DNA of 64,000 bases from Planctomycetota bacterium (GCA_012959785.1 DUCM01000005.1:310001-374000); one strand, 5' to 3'. Shown: positions 32,944 through 42,713, counted from the stretch's first letter. A program made the numbers and translations. Notes: generated from the letters alone by a model not told the origin.

Positions 32944-34833
32944 CTAGCAGACGATCCTGGCAACCTCATGGCGTTGTCGCCAGTGCTCCAGGACCAAGAG
33001 GCTCCAGAGTAGACTGGAATGGTCCCGCGCGCCGCTCTGGTGCTCGCGCAAGCGTGCGCCAGCCACCCCGCGGTCGATCCAGTCCGTGGGCAGGCTGTGG
33101 ATGGCGGCTTCCACCACCGGGGCCAGGGGTCCCTTGAGCCAGGTCCGCAGGGGCGTATCGAAGCCGCGCTTGGCGCCATCGAGAACGCGGGCCGGCAGCC
33201 TGGTCGCCAGGGCCCGACGCAGGGCCAGCTTGCCACGACCTGCGCCGATTTTTTGGGCAGCAGGCAAGGAAACGAAGCGCTCCACCAAGCGGTGGTCCAG
33301 GAGCGGTACGCGCACTTCGAGGGAGACCGCCATGGATGCGCGGTCGGTCTTGCACAGGATTTGTTCGGGCAGGAAGGTCTTGAAGTCGGCGTACTGCGCG
33401 CGGAAAAGCGCATCGTCTATCCGCGGAAGCCGGTAATGATCGTAGAAGGCGTCAAATGGATCGTGGGCCTGGAGAGCTGCGCGCAAGTCCGGCGCGAGGA
33501 CCGCCAGAGCCTCTCCCAGGGCGAGTTGCGTCAGGCTGGTGTAATAGGCCCGAGCCGGATCGCGGCCCAGGTTTTCCAGGGTGCTCTTGGCGCGCAAGAA
33601 ACGCGGCGCGCGGTCGAGCTTGGGGTAGAGGGCCCCCAGTTTGCCTGCGGCGAGGCAGCCCCAGGAACCCAGACTGCGTCGCGCTCGGTCTTCGGCCACG
33701 GCGTACACATAGCGCCGGTAGCCACCGAAGATCTCGTCTCCCCCATCACCGGAGAGGGCCACGGTGACATGTTCCTTCGCCATCTCCGAAACGAGGTAGG
33801 TGGGTACCGTGGATGAATCAGCTAGGGGTTCGTCGAAGTGCCAGGGCAACTTCTCGATGGCCAGGGTAGGGTCGGGCTTCAAGACCTTGGTGTGGTGCAC
33901 GAGTCCCAACCGGGAAGCGGTGGCCCCCGCCTGGGTGAGCTCGTCATGGCTCTTTTCCTCAAAACCCACACTGCAAGCCACCACCGCGCCGGCAGAAGAG
34001 GCCGCCATGGAATGCACCACGGCCGTGCTGTCGATGCCGCCCGAAAGAAAAGCGCCCAGGGGCACATCGGCCACCATGCGACTCTCCACCGCGCGATCGA
34101 TCCATTCGAGGATTTCCTCGTCGGGGGCACTCGTCCGTTGTGCGTCAAGAGGCAGGTCCCAGTAGCGCCGTAGCTCTGGTTCCGCACCAGGGCTCCAGAG
34201 CAGCGAGTGACCGGCTTCGAGACGTTGCAGCCCGGCCCAGGCGGACTGCGGGCCGCTGCAGTAGCCCTGCACCAGATAGTCCAGAAGAGCCTCGCCCCGC
34301 AACTCGCGGTCGAAGGCGCCGCTGGCCAGGATGGCCTTGGGTTCGCTGGCCCAGAAGAGGCCCTCGGGGGTGCTGGCCCAGAAGAGCGGCTTGATGCCTA
34401 TCCGGTCGCGGGCCAGAAAAAGGCGCGGCGAACCGGCCTGGCGAAAGTCACAGATGACCAGGGCAAACATGCCCACCAAAGCCTCGACAAGGTCGGGGCC
34501 GCGCTCCTCGAAGAGGTGCACCAGGATCTCTACATCCGAGTCAGACTGAAAACTGTGGCCCTGGCCCTCGAGTTCGGCGCGCAGTTCCCGGTAGTTGTAG
34601 ATCTCGCCGTTGCACACCACAGCGATGGTCTGGTCCTCGTTCCAAATCGGCTGGTGGCCGCCCTGGAGGTCGATGATCGAAAGCCGCCGAAAGCCCATGG
34701 CCACGCCTTCTCGAAACAAATCTCCCTCGTCGTCGGGACCGCGGTGCACCAGGGTCGCGTTCATGGCAGCCAAGCGACTGCGATCGGGCACAGCATCGGC
34801 GGAATGCACCGCGAAGCCGCATAGGCCGCACAT
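32944..34833 (-). CDS. Asparagine synthase-like amidotransferase of the polysaccharide locus
   Basis: 629 residues. The N-terminal glutaminase domain starts with Cys2 (MCGLCGF) and has RRLSIIDLQGGHQPIWNED and CNGEIYNYRELR. The C-terminal synthetase domain has the PP-loop LSGGIDSTAV and ALSGDGGDEIFGGYRRY. The family amidates carboxylates; copies in exosortase-A loci are thought to modify uronic-acid polysaccharides rather than make free Asn, which fits the UDP-glucuronate-related genes here. The start lies 5 bp after the ligase stop. Confidence 0.85.
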   Translation of the reverse strand: MCGLCGFAVHSADAVPDRSRLAAMNATLVHRGPDDEGDLFREGVAMGFRRLSIIDLQGGHQPIWNEDQTIAVVCNGEIYNYRELRAELEGQGHSFQSDSDVEILVHLFEERGPDLVEALVGMFALVICDFRQAGSPRLFLARDRIGIKPLFWASTPEGLFWASEPKAILASGAFDRELRGEALLDYLVQGYCSGPQSAWAGLQRLEAGHSLLWSPGAEPELRRYWDLPLDAQRTSAPDEEILEWIDRAVESRMVADVPLGAFLSGGIDSTAVVHSMAASSAGAVVACSVGFEEKSHDELTQAGATASRLGLVHHTKVLKPDPTLAIEKLPWHFDEPLADSSTVPTYLVSEMAKEHVTVALSGDGGDEIFGGYRRYVYAVAEDRARRSLGSWGCLAAGKLGALYPKLDRAPRFLRAKSTLENLGRDPARAYYTSLTQLALGEALAVLAPDLRAALQAHDPFDAFYDHYRLPRIDDALFRAQYADFKTFLPEQILCKTDRASMAVSLEVRVPLLDHRLVERFVSLPAAQKIGAGRGKLALRRALATRLPARVLDGAKRGFDTPLRTWLKGPLAPVVEAAIHSLPTDWIDRGVAGARLREHQSGARDHSSLLWSLLVLEHWRQRHEVARIVC

Positions 34834-34838
34834 GGAAC

Positions 34839-36227
34839 CTAGAAGCCGCTCTCGAGAGCTGGGCGGCGGTTGAAGCCCCGGCGGCCTTGGCCCATGCCAA
34901 AGCCTACTCCGCGCACGGCCTGCAGAGTGCGGCGCCCTTCGCTACGGCCGGGATAGTTGATGGGACTTTCCATCTCGCGCCGGGCGATGGTGGTGAAGGC
35001 CAGGATCAAGGCCACCCAGTGGTAGAAGAGGTCGAAGTGGGCGCGGTTCAAGAAAATGCTCCCGAGCATGAAGGTCACTAGCGAGGCCTCGAACATGGTG
35101 GTGTAGTTTAGGATCCAGCTCGAGTGATAGCGCAGTCGAGCCTGATGGCGCAGGCGCCACAGGTCGAAGAGGCTCAAGACGAGGAGCAGAAGGTACAGCA
35201 GGAAGGCTAGCGAACCGCACTCGGCCCAGATTTGCAGGTAACTGTTGTGGGCCACGGCGGTGCCGCCCTGGGCGTAGCCTCGTTCCACCGTTTCGGGGTT
35301 GTAGCTTTGGTAGTTGTCCTGGAAGTGCCCGAAACCCACGCCAAAGACGGGGTTTTCCTTGATCATCTCACGGGCGGTGCGCCAGGCAGCGAGGCGCGCC
35401 TGAGCCGAGTCATCCTGCTCGTAGTCGGCGATCGACTGCACCCGATCGAGGTAGATTTTGGGTCCGGCGAAGCTAACCCCCACTACGATCAGACCCACCA
35501 TCGCGAGCCCCGCAAGTTGATTGCGGGAACGAACAACCAGCACGAGGATGCCCGCCGCCATGGCCAGCAATCCACCCCGCGACTGGGTCATCAGAATCGT
35601 GAGCATGGTCAAGGGCACGCATACAAGCAGCACGCGCCGCAAAACGTCGCGCTTCTCCGAGTGGCCGATCATCCACAACATGGGAATCCCCATGCCGAGG
35701 GCCAGGGCGAAATCGTTGTTGTCCTGAAGCATCCCTCCCGGGCCCCGCAGGATCACCAGTGTGCCCCCGGATAAAACACCCATCAAACCCGACTTGTAGC
35801 CGAAGAAGGCGAAGCTGAGGGCGATAACCCAGAGCATCATGCGCAATCTGGCCCGGGTGTTGACCATGCCCGTCGTGAAGAGCGCAATCAGGATGACCTT
35901 CGAGAACTCAGCGAAACCCGGCAAGTCCGCTGGATCGGCCCCGCGGTTCTGCAGAATCGATACGCCCACCAACAAGACCATGCAAACCATGATCGCGGTA
36001 CGCACCGAGTTGAGCATGAAGCGGCGCTCGCGGGACGAAGCAAAAAAGCCCGCAAAGGTCACCACCGAGACATAGAACGACCAGCGAATCTCCCTCGCGA
36101 AACCCCAGGTGAGATCCTGGATCCGCATGTAGGCCAGCAGCGAGAACAAGAGCAGCCCGACGAAGGGCTTTCTGAAGCAAATCGGCAGGGCCCCCAGAAT
36201 AAGGAGGCTGACTACAATGTCCCGCAT
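34839..36227 (-). CDS. O-antigen ligase/polymerase-like membrane protein, exosortase-A-associated type
   Basis: 462 residues, about ten to twelve membrane helices with a large periplasmic loop (ARLAAWRTAREMIKENPVFGVGFGHFQDNYQSYNP). This carries the Wzy/WaaL family pattern P-x-x-G-x-G with a following His (AHNSYLQIWAECG). The start MRDIVVSLLILGALPICFRKP and RIQDLTWGFA resembles the exosortase-A-associated 'O-glycosylation ligase' family. It would polymerise or transfer lipid-linked glycan on the periplasmic side. It lies between wzz-like and amidotransferase genes. Confidence 0.8.
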   Translation of the reverse strand: MRDIVVSLLILGALPICFRKPFVGLLLFSLLAYMRIQDLTWGFAREIRWSFYVSVVTFAGFFASSRERRFMLNSVRTAIMVCMVLLVGVSILQNRGADPADLPGFAEFSKVILIALFTTGMVNTRARLRMMLWVIALSFAFFGYKSGLMGVLSGGTLVILRGPGGMLQDNNDFALALGMGIPMLWMIGHSEKRDVLRRVLLVCVPLTMLTILMTQSRGGLLAMAAGILVLVVRSRNQLAGLAMVGLIVVGVSFAGPKIYLDRVQSIADYEQDDSAQARLAAWRTAREMIKENPVFGVGFGHFQDNYQSYNPETVERGYAQGGTAVAHNSYLQIWAECGSLAFLLYLLLLVLSLFDLWRLRHQARLRYHSSWILNYTTMFEASLVTFMLGSIFLNRAHFDLFYHWVALILAFTTIARREMESPINYPGRSEGRRTLQAVRGVGFGMGQGRRGFNRRPALESGF

Positions 36228-36321
36228 GGCTTGGGTCCTCGCCCTCTAGCGCGTAGCAAACCCGGCGCCAATGGCGCGGGCCACAGGGATGGGGCGCGGA
36301 GAGGGACTCATCGCTTGAGCC

Positions 36322-37959
36322 CTACAGGAACAGGGAGCGCAGGTCGTCGATAGAAGCGAGGAGTTCCTGACCCAGGAGATCAGGCTCGAATTTCCAAGCC
36401 CAGGTGACAAAGCAAACGACCCCGATCAAGGCCAGGCTGGAAGCGCCAACCGTGGCCCGTCGCAAGCCCCGGCGGCGGCGTTGGATGCTGGTGACGATGG
36501 GGCTGATCACGCCCAGCACGGGCACAACCAGGACACGCGAGACGTCGGCCGTGGTGCGAAAGCAACTGCGGCTGAACTCGGCGGTGAGCGCTGACCCCAG
36601 GCCCAAGCCGAGGCCCAGGATAGCGGCGAGCAGAACGATCAGAATCGGGTTGGGCTCGGTGGGGTTTGTCGGGGGCTCCACATCCTGAAGAATCTGGAAG
36701 GGGTTGCCCGAGGGACCGTAGAGCACGCCGCGCATTTGTTTCTTCTGCTGCAATTGCAGCTCGATCTCCCCCAGGGTCGTGGTCAGGATCGTGATACGCG
36801 CCGAGCGCTCGCTGTCCTCGCGGTAGGCCTCTGCCAGACTGCGCATCTCGTCGCGGTCGCGACCGATGAGGTCTTGCAGGGAGGCGTGTTCGGTCTCAAG
36901 GCTCAGAACATCGCCTTCGAACGAGGTCACTTGTCGCAAAAGCGCCTGGTAGTCGGGATTGGGCACGAACTCGACACTGGTCAGGCCTTCGCTTTCCTGG
37001 CCCTCGAGTTCAGCTATGCTCTGGCCCAGAGCGAGAAGTTTGGCCTGGGTGGTGCGATAGCGGCTGTGGGCCGGTTTGATGCCTTCGAGGTCTTCCTCGA
37101 GAATCTCGCGTTCCTCAACCAGGGCCTCGATTTCGGCGGCGTGATCGCGGCCACCGCTGATGGCTGTTTCGGGCACCTCGGGCGCGAGCTCCGCCAACTG
37201 CTCTCGACGCAGCTCGAGGCTGGCGAGGGCCACATCCAGCGTCAGGGCCACGGTCTCCAGGCGCGCCTTGTTGCCTTCAAAGCGCTCGATGGCGGGGTCC
37301 TCGAAGCGCTGCTGGTGCTGCCCGGGAGTCGGCTGAGTGGGCGAGATTTCATGGTCGATGCGCAGATCGGAGAGCCGTTGGCTCTCCCGGTGCCACTCCT
37401 TCTCGAGTTCGCCCTTGCGATTCAGGAGGGTGGTGTACTCGATGTCCACGCGGGTGCGATCGCGCTCCACGACCTGTTCGATCCAGGCCTGTCGCAGGGC
37501 TTTCAGGAAGACCTGGGCCCTGTCGCGGTTCACATCGCGGTACTCGATGGATACGAAGGACGAGCCCACATCACGGCCCTTGTCGGGCACGCTGACGCGA
37601 ATGTTGTCGCGCACGCGCAGGCGATACTCCACCTGGTCGCGTCGGCCCAGAGTGAGGTAGTCCGCCCAGTTGAGGTTCTCGATGACCTCGGTGATGCGGC
37701 GCATGGAACGGATCTGCTGCGACGCGTTCTGGGCCACGCCGAGGGTGCGCTCCTTGATGTTGGCGCGGGAATCGCCAGCTGTGAATTGCGAGCGCAACTC
37801 GACCTGGGTCTCCACCAAGAACTTCTTGGGTACGATGACCGCGAAGGCAAGACCCAGCGAAAGCAGGAATAGGGTGGGCAAGAGGATCTGCCACTTGCGT
37901 CGCCGAAGGATGCCCAGGAATTCCTGGATCTGTCCGGGCGGGTCGATTTGAACAGCCAT
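36322..37959 (-). CDS. Polysaccharide chain-length determinant (Wzz/GumC-like)
   Basis: 545 residues. N-terminal Wzz domain (GQIQEFLGILRRRKWQILLPTLFLLSLGLAFAVIVPKKF) with the first membrane helix, a long periplasmic coiled-coil (about 190-420), and a second pair of membrane helices at PNPILIVLLAAILGLGLGLGSAL and LALIGVVCFVTWAWKF. No tyrosine-kinase P-loop is fused. These proteins set polymer length and link polymerase to the outer-membrane exporter; the exporter gene is immediately upstream (23 bp). Confidence 0.85.
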   Translation of the reverse strand: MAVQIDPPGQIQEFLGILRRRKWQILLPTLFLLSLGLAFAVIVPKKFLVETQVELRSQFTAGDSRANIKERTLGVAQNASQQIRSMRRITEVIENLNWADYLTLGRRDQVEYRLRVRDNIRVSVPDKGRDVGSSFVSIEYRDVNRDRAQVFLKALRQAWIEQVVERDRTRVDIEYTTLLNRKGELEKEWHRESQRLSDLRIDHEISPTQPTPGQHQQRFEDPAIERFEGNKARLETVALTLDVALASLELRREQLAELAPEVPETAISGGRDHAAEIEALVEEREILEEDLEGIKPAHSRYRTTQAKLLALGQSIAELEGQESEGLTSVEFVPNPDYQALLRQVTSFEGDVLSLETEHASLQDLIGRDRDEMRSLAEAYREDSERSARITILTTTLGEIELQLQQKKQMRGVLYGPSGNPFQILQDVEPPTNPTEPNPILIVLLAAILGLGLGLGSALTAEFSRSCFRTTADVSRVLVVPVLGVISPIVTSIQRRRRGLRRATVGASSLALIGVVCFVTWAWKFEPDLLGQELLASIDDLRSLFL

Positions 37960-37982
37960 AAAACGAGGGTCGCGGGTTGGCG

Positions 37983-38777
37983 CTAGAAGACGCCTGTATT
38001 CGTGTTGTTAAAGTTCCGGAAACGACGGTTGGTGCCGATGTCGCTAATACTGCGCAGGGTATTGACGGCCTCCGAGAGACCCCCTAGCACCATCTTGACC
38101 GGAAACAAGAGCGTGTTGATGAAGTAGCCCACCTGCGCCAGCATGGTAGGCGGCACATAGATGATGTCCAGCTCACGGATCTTGACCTGGAAGGTCGAAT
38201 CGCCCCGTTCGATCATCTGGCCGATATCCAAGGTCATGATCAGGGGGTCCCGCGGGTCGGCGCGGATCAGGCGAATGCGGCCAAGGTTAGCCGTTTCGTC
38301 ATCGGGGCCAGCCAACATGACCGCTTCCCAGATGGTCAAGTCGCCTTCAAAAACCTGCTTGCCCTCGGCGCCCACTTCACCGTAGACAAAGTAGTACTTG
38401 CCCTGGCCCGACTGGATGCGGACATGAATGTCGAGCAGGTCGTAGTAGGGGCTGTAGCGGTCCATCAGGAGCGCCTCGATCTCCGTGCGCGTCATGCCCG
38501 CCACATTGACCGCACCCACCTCGGGCAAGAGCACGGTGCCGTCGATTTCCACGCGCTCGTTGGCACGCAGCTCCTCGGGCTGGTAGGTGTCGGTGACGCT
38601 CAGGGTGTCGCCGATCGTGATGTAGTTCTCCTCCTCCGCATTGCCGGTGTAGCTCTTGCCAAAGCCGGCCGTGTTGAGGTTCTGGAGAATGCGCTTGTCC
38701 GGCGCCGACGAGCAGGCGACCAGAAGGGCGACAAAGAGGGCGGCAAGAAGACGCAGCCTCGTGGGGAAGGAGATCAT
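37983..38777 (-). CDS. Polysaccharide export lipoprotein (Wza/poly_export family)
   Basis: 264 residues. Lipoprotein signal with lipobox LVAC (Cys about 22). The poly_export domain is NYITIGDTLSVTDTYQPEELRANERVEIDGTVLLPEVGAVNVAGMTRTEIEALL; a SLBB-type domain follows (KYYFVYGEVGAEGKQVFEGDLTIWEAVMLAG). Such proteins form the outer-membrane export channel. The ATG at 38777 is preferred over the one at 38798 because it gives a normal signal peptide. Confidence 0.85.
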   Translation of the reverse strand: MISFPTRLRLLAALFVALLVACSSAPDKRILQNLNTAGFGKSYTGNAEEENYITIGDTLSVTDTYQPEELRANERVEIDGTVLLPEVGAVNVAGMTRTEIEALLMDRYSPYYDLLDIHVRIQSGQGKYYFVYGEVGAEGKQVFEGDLTIWEAVMLAGPDDETANLGRIRLIRADPRDPLIMTLDIGQMIERGDSTFQVKIRELDIIYVPPTMLAQVGYFINTLLFPVKMVLGGLSEAVNTLRSISDIGTNRRFRNFNNTNTGVF

Positions 38778-38856
38778 GCTTGGGTAGGGAAGGACCACCG
38801 CTAGAAACGGGTTACAGGTACTACATCGACCGTCGAGGGCCTCTGGTTGACCCCTC

Positions 38857-39891
38857 TCAAGCTCCGTATTGCCGAGCGTAGTAATCTCGGTACGCTCCGC
38901 TCCTAACCCGTTGCATCCACTGGGTTTGCGACAAATACCAGCGAATCGTCAAGGGCAGGGCCTGTTCGAAGGTGAAGCGCGGTTGCCAGCCCAATTCGGC
39001 CTTGATCTTGCTCGCATCGATGGCGTAACGACGATCGTGGCCGGGGCGATCCTTGACGAATGTGATCAGGCTTTCCGGCTTTGCGAGTTCCTTGAGAACC
39101 AACCTTACTAGGTGCAAATTGGGCATCTCATTGTTGCCTCCGATGTTGTAGACCTCCCCCGGGCGCCCCCCCTCCAGGACCGCCAGGATGGCCTCATTGT
39201 GGTCTCGCACGAAGAGCCAGTCACGCACCTGCAAGCCATCCCCGTAAATGGGTAGATCCTTGTCCTCGCGGGCATTGGCGATGATCAGCGGCAGGAGCTT
39301 TTCCGGGAATTGGTACGGGCCGTAGTTGTTTGAGCAGCGCGTGATGCAGGCCGAGAAGCCGTGGGTCTGGAAGGCGGCCCGCACCAGGAGGTCGCTGGCG
39401 GCCTTGCTGGCCGAATAGGGCGAGTTGGGCGCCAGGGGGGTCTGTTCGGTGAAGGAGCCCTGCGCACCCAGGGATCCGTAGACCTCATCAGTGGAAACAT
39501 GCACGAAGCGTCCGATGCCCCGGGCCCGACAGGCATCGAGCAACACCTGGGTGCCCAACACATTGGTGCTCACGAAGGGCAATCCGCCCTCGATCGAGCG
39601 GTCCACATGACTCTCGGCCGCCATGTGCACCACCCCCACCGTCGCCGGATCGCCGGCCGCGTCCAGGGCCTTTTCCACGGCAGAGCTCTCGCGGATGTCG
39701 CCTTGCAGGAACGTGTAGCCGCCAAGCCCCTCGAGGCTGGTGAGGTTCTCGAGGTTGCCTGCGTAGGTCAGGGCGTCGAGGTTGACGATGGACCAATCGG
39801 GACGCAGCTCGGCCAGCATGTGGCAGAAGTTGCTGCCGATGAAGCCCGCGCCACCAGTGATCAGGACTGTCGAAATGGGTTGTGCAGTCAT
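38857..39891 (-). CDS. rmlB: dTDP-glucose 4,6-dehydratase
   Basis: 344 residues. Extended SDR enzyme converting dTDP-glucose to dTDP-4-keto-6-deoxyglucose. NAD motif GGAGFIGSNF, the RmlB signature STDEVYGSLG, catalytic YSASKAASD, and NNYGPYQFPEKLLPLIIANA. Full family length. Preceded by rmlD with 51 bp between; makes the substrate shared by several deoxysugar pathways. Confidence 0.93.
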   Translation of the reverse strand: MTAQPISTVLITGGAGFIGSNFCHMLAELRPDWSIVNLDALTYAGNLENLTSLEGLGGYTFLQGDIRESSAVEKALDAAGDPATVGVVHMAAESHVDRSIEGGLPFVSTNVLGTQVLLDACRARGIGRFVHVSTDEVYGSLGAQGSFTEQTPLAPNSPYSASKAASDLLVRAAFQTHGFSACITRCSNNYGPYQFPEKLLPLIIANAREDKDLPIYGDGLQVRDWLFVRDHNEAILAVLEGGRPGEVYNIGGNNEMPNLHLVRLVLKELAKPESLITFVKDRPGHDRRYAIDASKIKAELGWQPRFTFEQALPLTIRWYLSQTQWMQRVRSGAYRDYYARQYGA

Positions 39892-39942
39892 GGGTGGATG
39901 CGTCTTCCGAGAAACCTTGAACAGTTGTAGTTCGCGCCCATG

Positions 39943-40836
39943 TCAGTGGGCCTCGCTGCCCAGGTAGGTGGAAAGGGCCTCGCGCCAGCCCGCCAGGGGT
40001 TTGCCGCGCAGCACCGAGAGCCGCGTGCAGTCGAGCACGCTGTAGGCCGGTCGCTGGGCGGGCCGCGGGAATTCACTTGTGCTGCACGGGGTCAGCTCCA
40101 CACCCTCTATACCGCACAACTCCACAGCCGCGCAAGCGAAGTCGTACCACGAAGCCTGGCCTTCGCAGGCAGCGTGGTAGATCCCCGTCTCGCCGAAGCG
40201 CAGGACATCCCAGAGGGCCGGAGCGAGTTCGAGGGTCGAGGTAGGTGTGCCGATCTGGTCATCGACAACCTTGAGTTTGCCGCGCTCGCGGGCAAGGTCA
40301 CAGATCGTGTCGGCGAAGTGCTTTCCCCGGGGGCCGTAGAGCCACTGGGTGCGCACGACCCGGGTGCCTGTTGGATGGGCTGCAAAGGCCTGCTGTTCTC
40401 CGGCCAGCTTGGTCGAGCCGTAGACCGATGTGGGCCCCACGGGATCGTCCTCGCGGTAGGGGCGCTGGCCATTTCCATCGAAGACAAAGTCGGTGGAGAC
40501 TATCACCAGTGGTATCTCGAGCAGGGCGCAGGCCGTGGCCAAGAGCCCGCAGGCATGGGCATTGACATCCATGGCCAACTCGGGCTTGTCCTCCGCCAGG
40601 TCCACGGCCGTGAAAGCAGCACAGTGAATCACCCCGGTGAAGGGGCCGTGCTCGGCGAACATGGCCTCTACAGCAGCCTGCCTGGTCAGGTCCACCCCCA
40701 CCGCCTCCACGCCCGGAGCCTCCTTGAGGTCCGTGCCGATGGCCGTGATGCTGTCGGGCACCGAGAGCAGCACCTGGCTGCCGAGCATGCCGGCGCCTCC
40801 GCTGACGAGCACCCGCTGTTGTTGGAATTCCCGCAC
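39943..40836 (-). CDS. rmlD: dTDP-4-dehydrorhamnose reductase
   Basis: 297 residues. SDR fold with GGAGMLGSQV, STDFVFDG, catalytic YGSTK, and RTQWLYGPRG, in the order found in RmlD. Performs the last step of dTDP-L-rhamnose synthesis with NADPH. It is 12 bp after rmlA. The C3,5-epimerase (rmlC) that should act between RmlB and RmlD is not in this window. Confidence 0.88.
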   Translation of the reverse strand: MREFQQQRVLVSGGAGMLGSQVLLSVPDSITAIGTDLKEAPGVEAVGVDLTRQAAVEAMFAEHGPFTGVIHCAAFTAVDLAEDKPELAMDVNAHACGLLATACALLEIPLVIVSTDFVFDGNGQRPYREDDPVGPTSVYGSTKLAGEQQAFAAHPTGTRVVRTQWLYGPRGKHFADTICDLARERGKLKVVDDQIGTPTSTLELAPALWDVLRFGETGIYHAACEGQASWYDFACAAVELCGIEGVELTPCSTSEFPRPAQRPAYSVLDCTRLSVLRGKPLAGWREALSTYLGSEAH

Positions 40837-40848
40837 TTGTTTTGCCGT

Positions 40849-41580
40849 TCAGTCGCGCCGGTTGGCGCCGCCCTCGGCCACGAGGCTGGCAGAGCGATGG
40901 AGAGAGCTGAAGGTCCCCGCGTCGGTCCACCAACCTTCAAGCACCTCGAAGGTCATGGACTTGTCCTCGATGTACCAGTTGTTGACATCGGTGATCTCCA
41001 ACTCGCCGCGGTCCGAGGGCACCAGGGTCTTGATGATTTCGAAGACGCGGTTGTCGTACATGTAGATGCCGATCACCGCCAGGTTGGACACGGGCTCGCT
41101 GGGCTTCTCGACGATCTCCACCACCGAGTCGCCCGAGAGGGTGGCCACACCAAAGCGCTCGGGGTCGTGGACTTCCTTGAGCATGATCTTGGCGCCGCGC
41201 TCCTGCTCGCAAAAGTCCGTCACGGCCTTCTTGATGTTGCGCTCGATCAGGTTGTCGCCCAGGATCACGCAGATATCGTCATCCGAGGCCCAATGCTCGC
41301 AGAGGCCCAGAGCTTCGGCGATACCGCCCTCGCCTTCCTGGTAGGTGTAGTTCAGGTGTTTCAGGCCGAAGTCACTACCGTTGCCCAGGAGACTCAGGAA
41401 GTCCCCGGACTTCTTGCCACCGGTGACGATCATGATGTCGTCGATGCCAGCGTTCACCAGGGCCTCGATGGGGTAGTAGATCATCGGCCGGTCGTAAACC
41501 GGCAGGAGGTGCTTGTTGGTGATCTTGGTCAGAGGGTGCAGGCGACTGCCCAGGCCTCCGGCGAGAATGATGCCCTTCAT
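40849..41580 (-). CDS. rmlA: Glucose-1-phosphate thymidylyltransferase, short form
   Basis: 243 residues. Nucleotidyltransferase motif MKGIILAGGLGSRLHPLT, then KHLLPVYDRPMIYYPIEALV, VILGDNLIE and EKPSEPVSN. It is the short RmlA type, about 50 residues less than RmlA of enteric bacteria, lacking the C-terminal allosteric extension. The start at 41580 matches the family; the longer frame crosses the 5' leader. First gene of the rmlA-rmlD-rmlB run, with a promoter at 41698-41726. Confidence 0.9.
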   Translation of the reverse strand: MKGIILAGGLGSRLHPLTKITNKHLLPVYDRPMIYYPIEALVNAGIDDIMIVTGGKKSGDFLSLLGNGSDFGLKHLNYTYQEGEGGIAEALGLCEHWASDDDICVILGDNLIERNIKKAVTDFCEQERGAKIMLKEVHDPERFGVATLSGDSVVEIVEKPSEPVSNLAVIGIYMYDNRVFEIIKTLVPSDRGELEITDVNNWYIEDKSMTFEVLEGWWTDAGTFSSLHRSASLVAEGGANRRD

Positions 41581-41697
41581 GGCTAAAAACGAGGCCTGCC
41601 CCCGAGGGGGACGACAAGGAAGCGGACGGTGGATCTGGGAAACCCGGGGGCACCGGACGGGACCGGGCTCTCTGGCAGGGGAGTTTTCGAGGCGCAC

Positions 41698-41726
41698 AGG
41701 ATAGACCGAGCGAGGCCATGCTTCAA
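41698..41726 (-). promoter_or_regulatory. Sigma-70-type promoter for the rmlADB operon
   Basis: On the minus strand, TTGAAG (41726-41721), a 17-bp spacer, then TATCCT (41703-41698). The spacing is ideal, and the gap lies exactly between the epimerase stop and rmlA. It gives a leader of about 110 nt. Confidence 0.6.
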
Positions 41727-41728
41727 CT

Positions 41729-41745
41729 GTTGCAGGGCCTGCAAC
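41729..41745. promoter_or_regulatory. 17-bp perfect palindrome next to the rmlA -35
   Basis: GTTGCAGGGCCTGCAAC is symmetric around its central G and ends 3 bp before the -35. It could be an operator for a dimeric regulator or a hairpin ending the glmS-epimerase transcript; its right end is the first base of the epimerase stop codon. Confidence 0.5.
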
Positions 41746-42709
41746 TACTGGGCTGGCCCATCCAGCCCCTGCTCGCGATACCAGGCCACGAAGCGGGCCA
41801 AGCCCTCGGGGATCAAGGTGCTGGGTGCGTAACCCAAGTGCTCTCGGGCGCGGCTGATGTCGGCATGGGTCAAGAGCACATCACCGGGTTGCATGGGCTG
41901 GCGATCGATCTGCGGCTCGCGGCCGCAGGCCTCGCCTACCTGCGTGACGAGATCCGCCAGGGAAGTTGTCTCGGACTCGCCCAGGTTGAAAATATCGTAG
42001 CCCCGGCAGCGGTCGATGGCGCGCACCACGCCGCTCGTAATGTCGTCAACATAGGTGTAGTCGCGGCGCGTCGAACCGTCCCCGAAAAACGGGATCGGCT
42101 CGCCCCGCAAGGTCATGCGCACAAACTTGTGGATCGCCATTTCCGGCCGCTGCCTGGGTCCGTAGACCGTGAAGAAGCGCAGGCAGGTTATGGGGATCTG
42201 GTACAGGTGATGGAAGGTGTAGCACATGAGCTCCCCCGCCCGCTTGGTCGCGGCGTAGGGCGAAACCGGATGATGGATATCATCAGCCTCTTTGAAAGGT
42301 ACATTCTCGTTGGATCCGTAGACGCTCGACGACGAAGCGAAGATGAAACGCAGGCCCGGGTCTCGCTTGCGCACAGCTTCCAGGAGCACCAGGGTGCCGC
42401 GCACATTCACATCTTCGTAGAGCAGCGGATCAAGCAACGAAGGCCGCACACCCGCCATGGCACCGAGGTGCACAATCGCCTCGAAGGCGCCCTCGTCGAA
42501 TAGCCCTGCCACCAGCTCCGCATCGCGGAAGTCGCCAGTCACCACCCGCGCGCCGGCCTGGGCCAGTACCTCGGCATTGGCGCGCTTGATGGTGGGGTCG
42601 TAGAAGTCGTTGAAGTTGTCGAGCACGGTCACCCTGTCCCCGCGCTCGAGCAAGCGTTCACACAGGTGCGAGCCAATAAAGCCCGCCCCGCCAGTCACCA
42701 GGATGCGGC

Positions 42710-42713
<4 letters not shown>
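41745..42713 (-). CDS. NAD-dependent epimerase, UDP-glucuronate 4-epimerase-like
   Basis: 322 residues. SDR motifs ILVTGGAGFIGSHLCERLL, DNFNDFYDPTIKRAN (typical of UDP-glucuronate epimerases), SSSSVYG, catalytic YAATKRAGE and RFFTVYGPRQRPEMAI. It would interconvert UDP-glucuronate and UDP-galacturonate for the polysaccharide. The start overlaps the glmS stop (ATGA). Confidence 0.82.

Noticed and set aside
39940..41586. A 548-codon plus-strand frame opposite rmlD and rmlA
   Set aside because: Antisense shadow of well-identified enzymes; no signal, motif or ribosome-binding site of its own.
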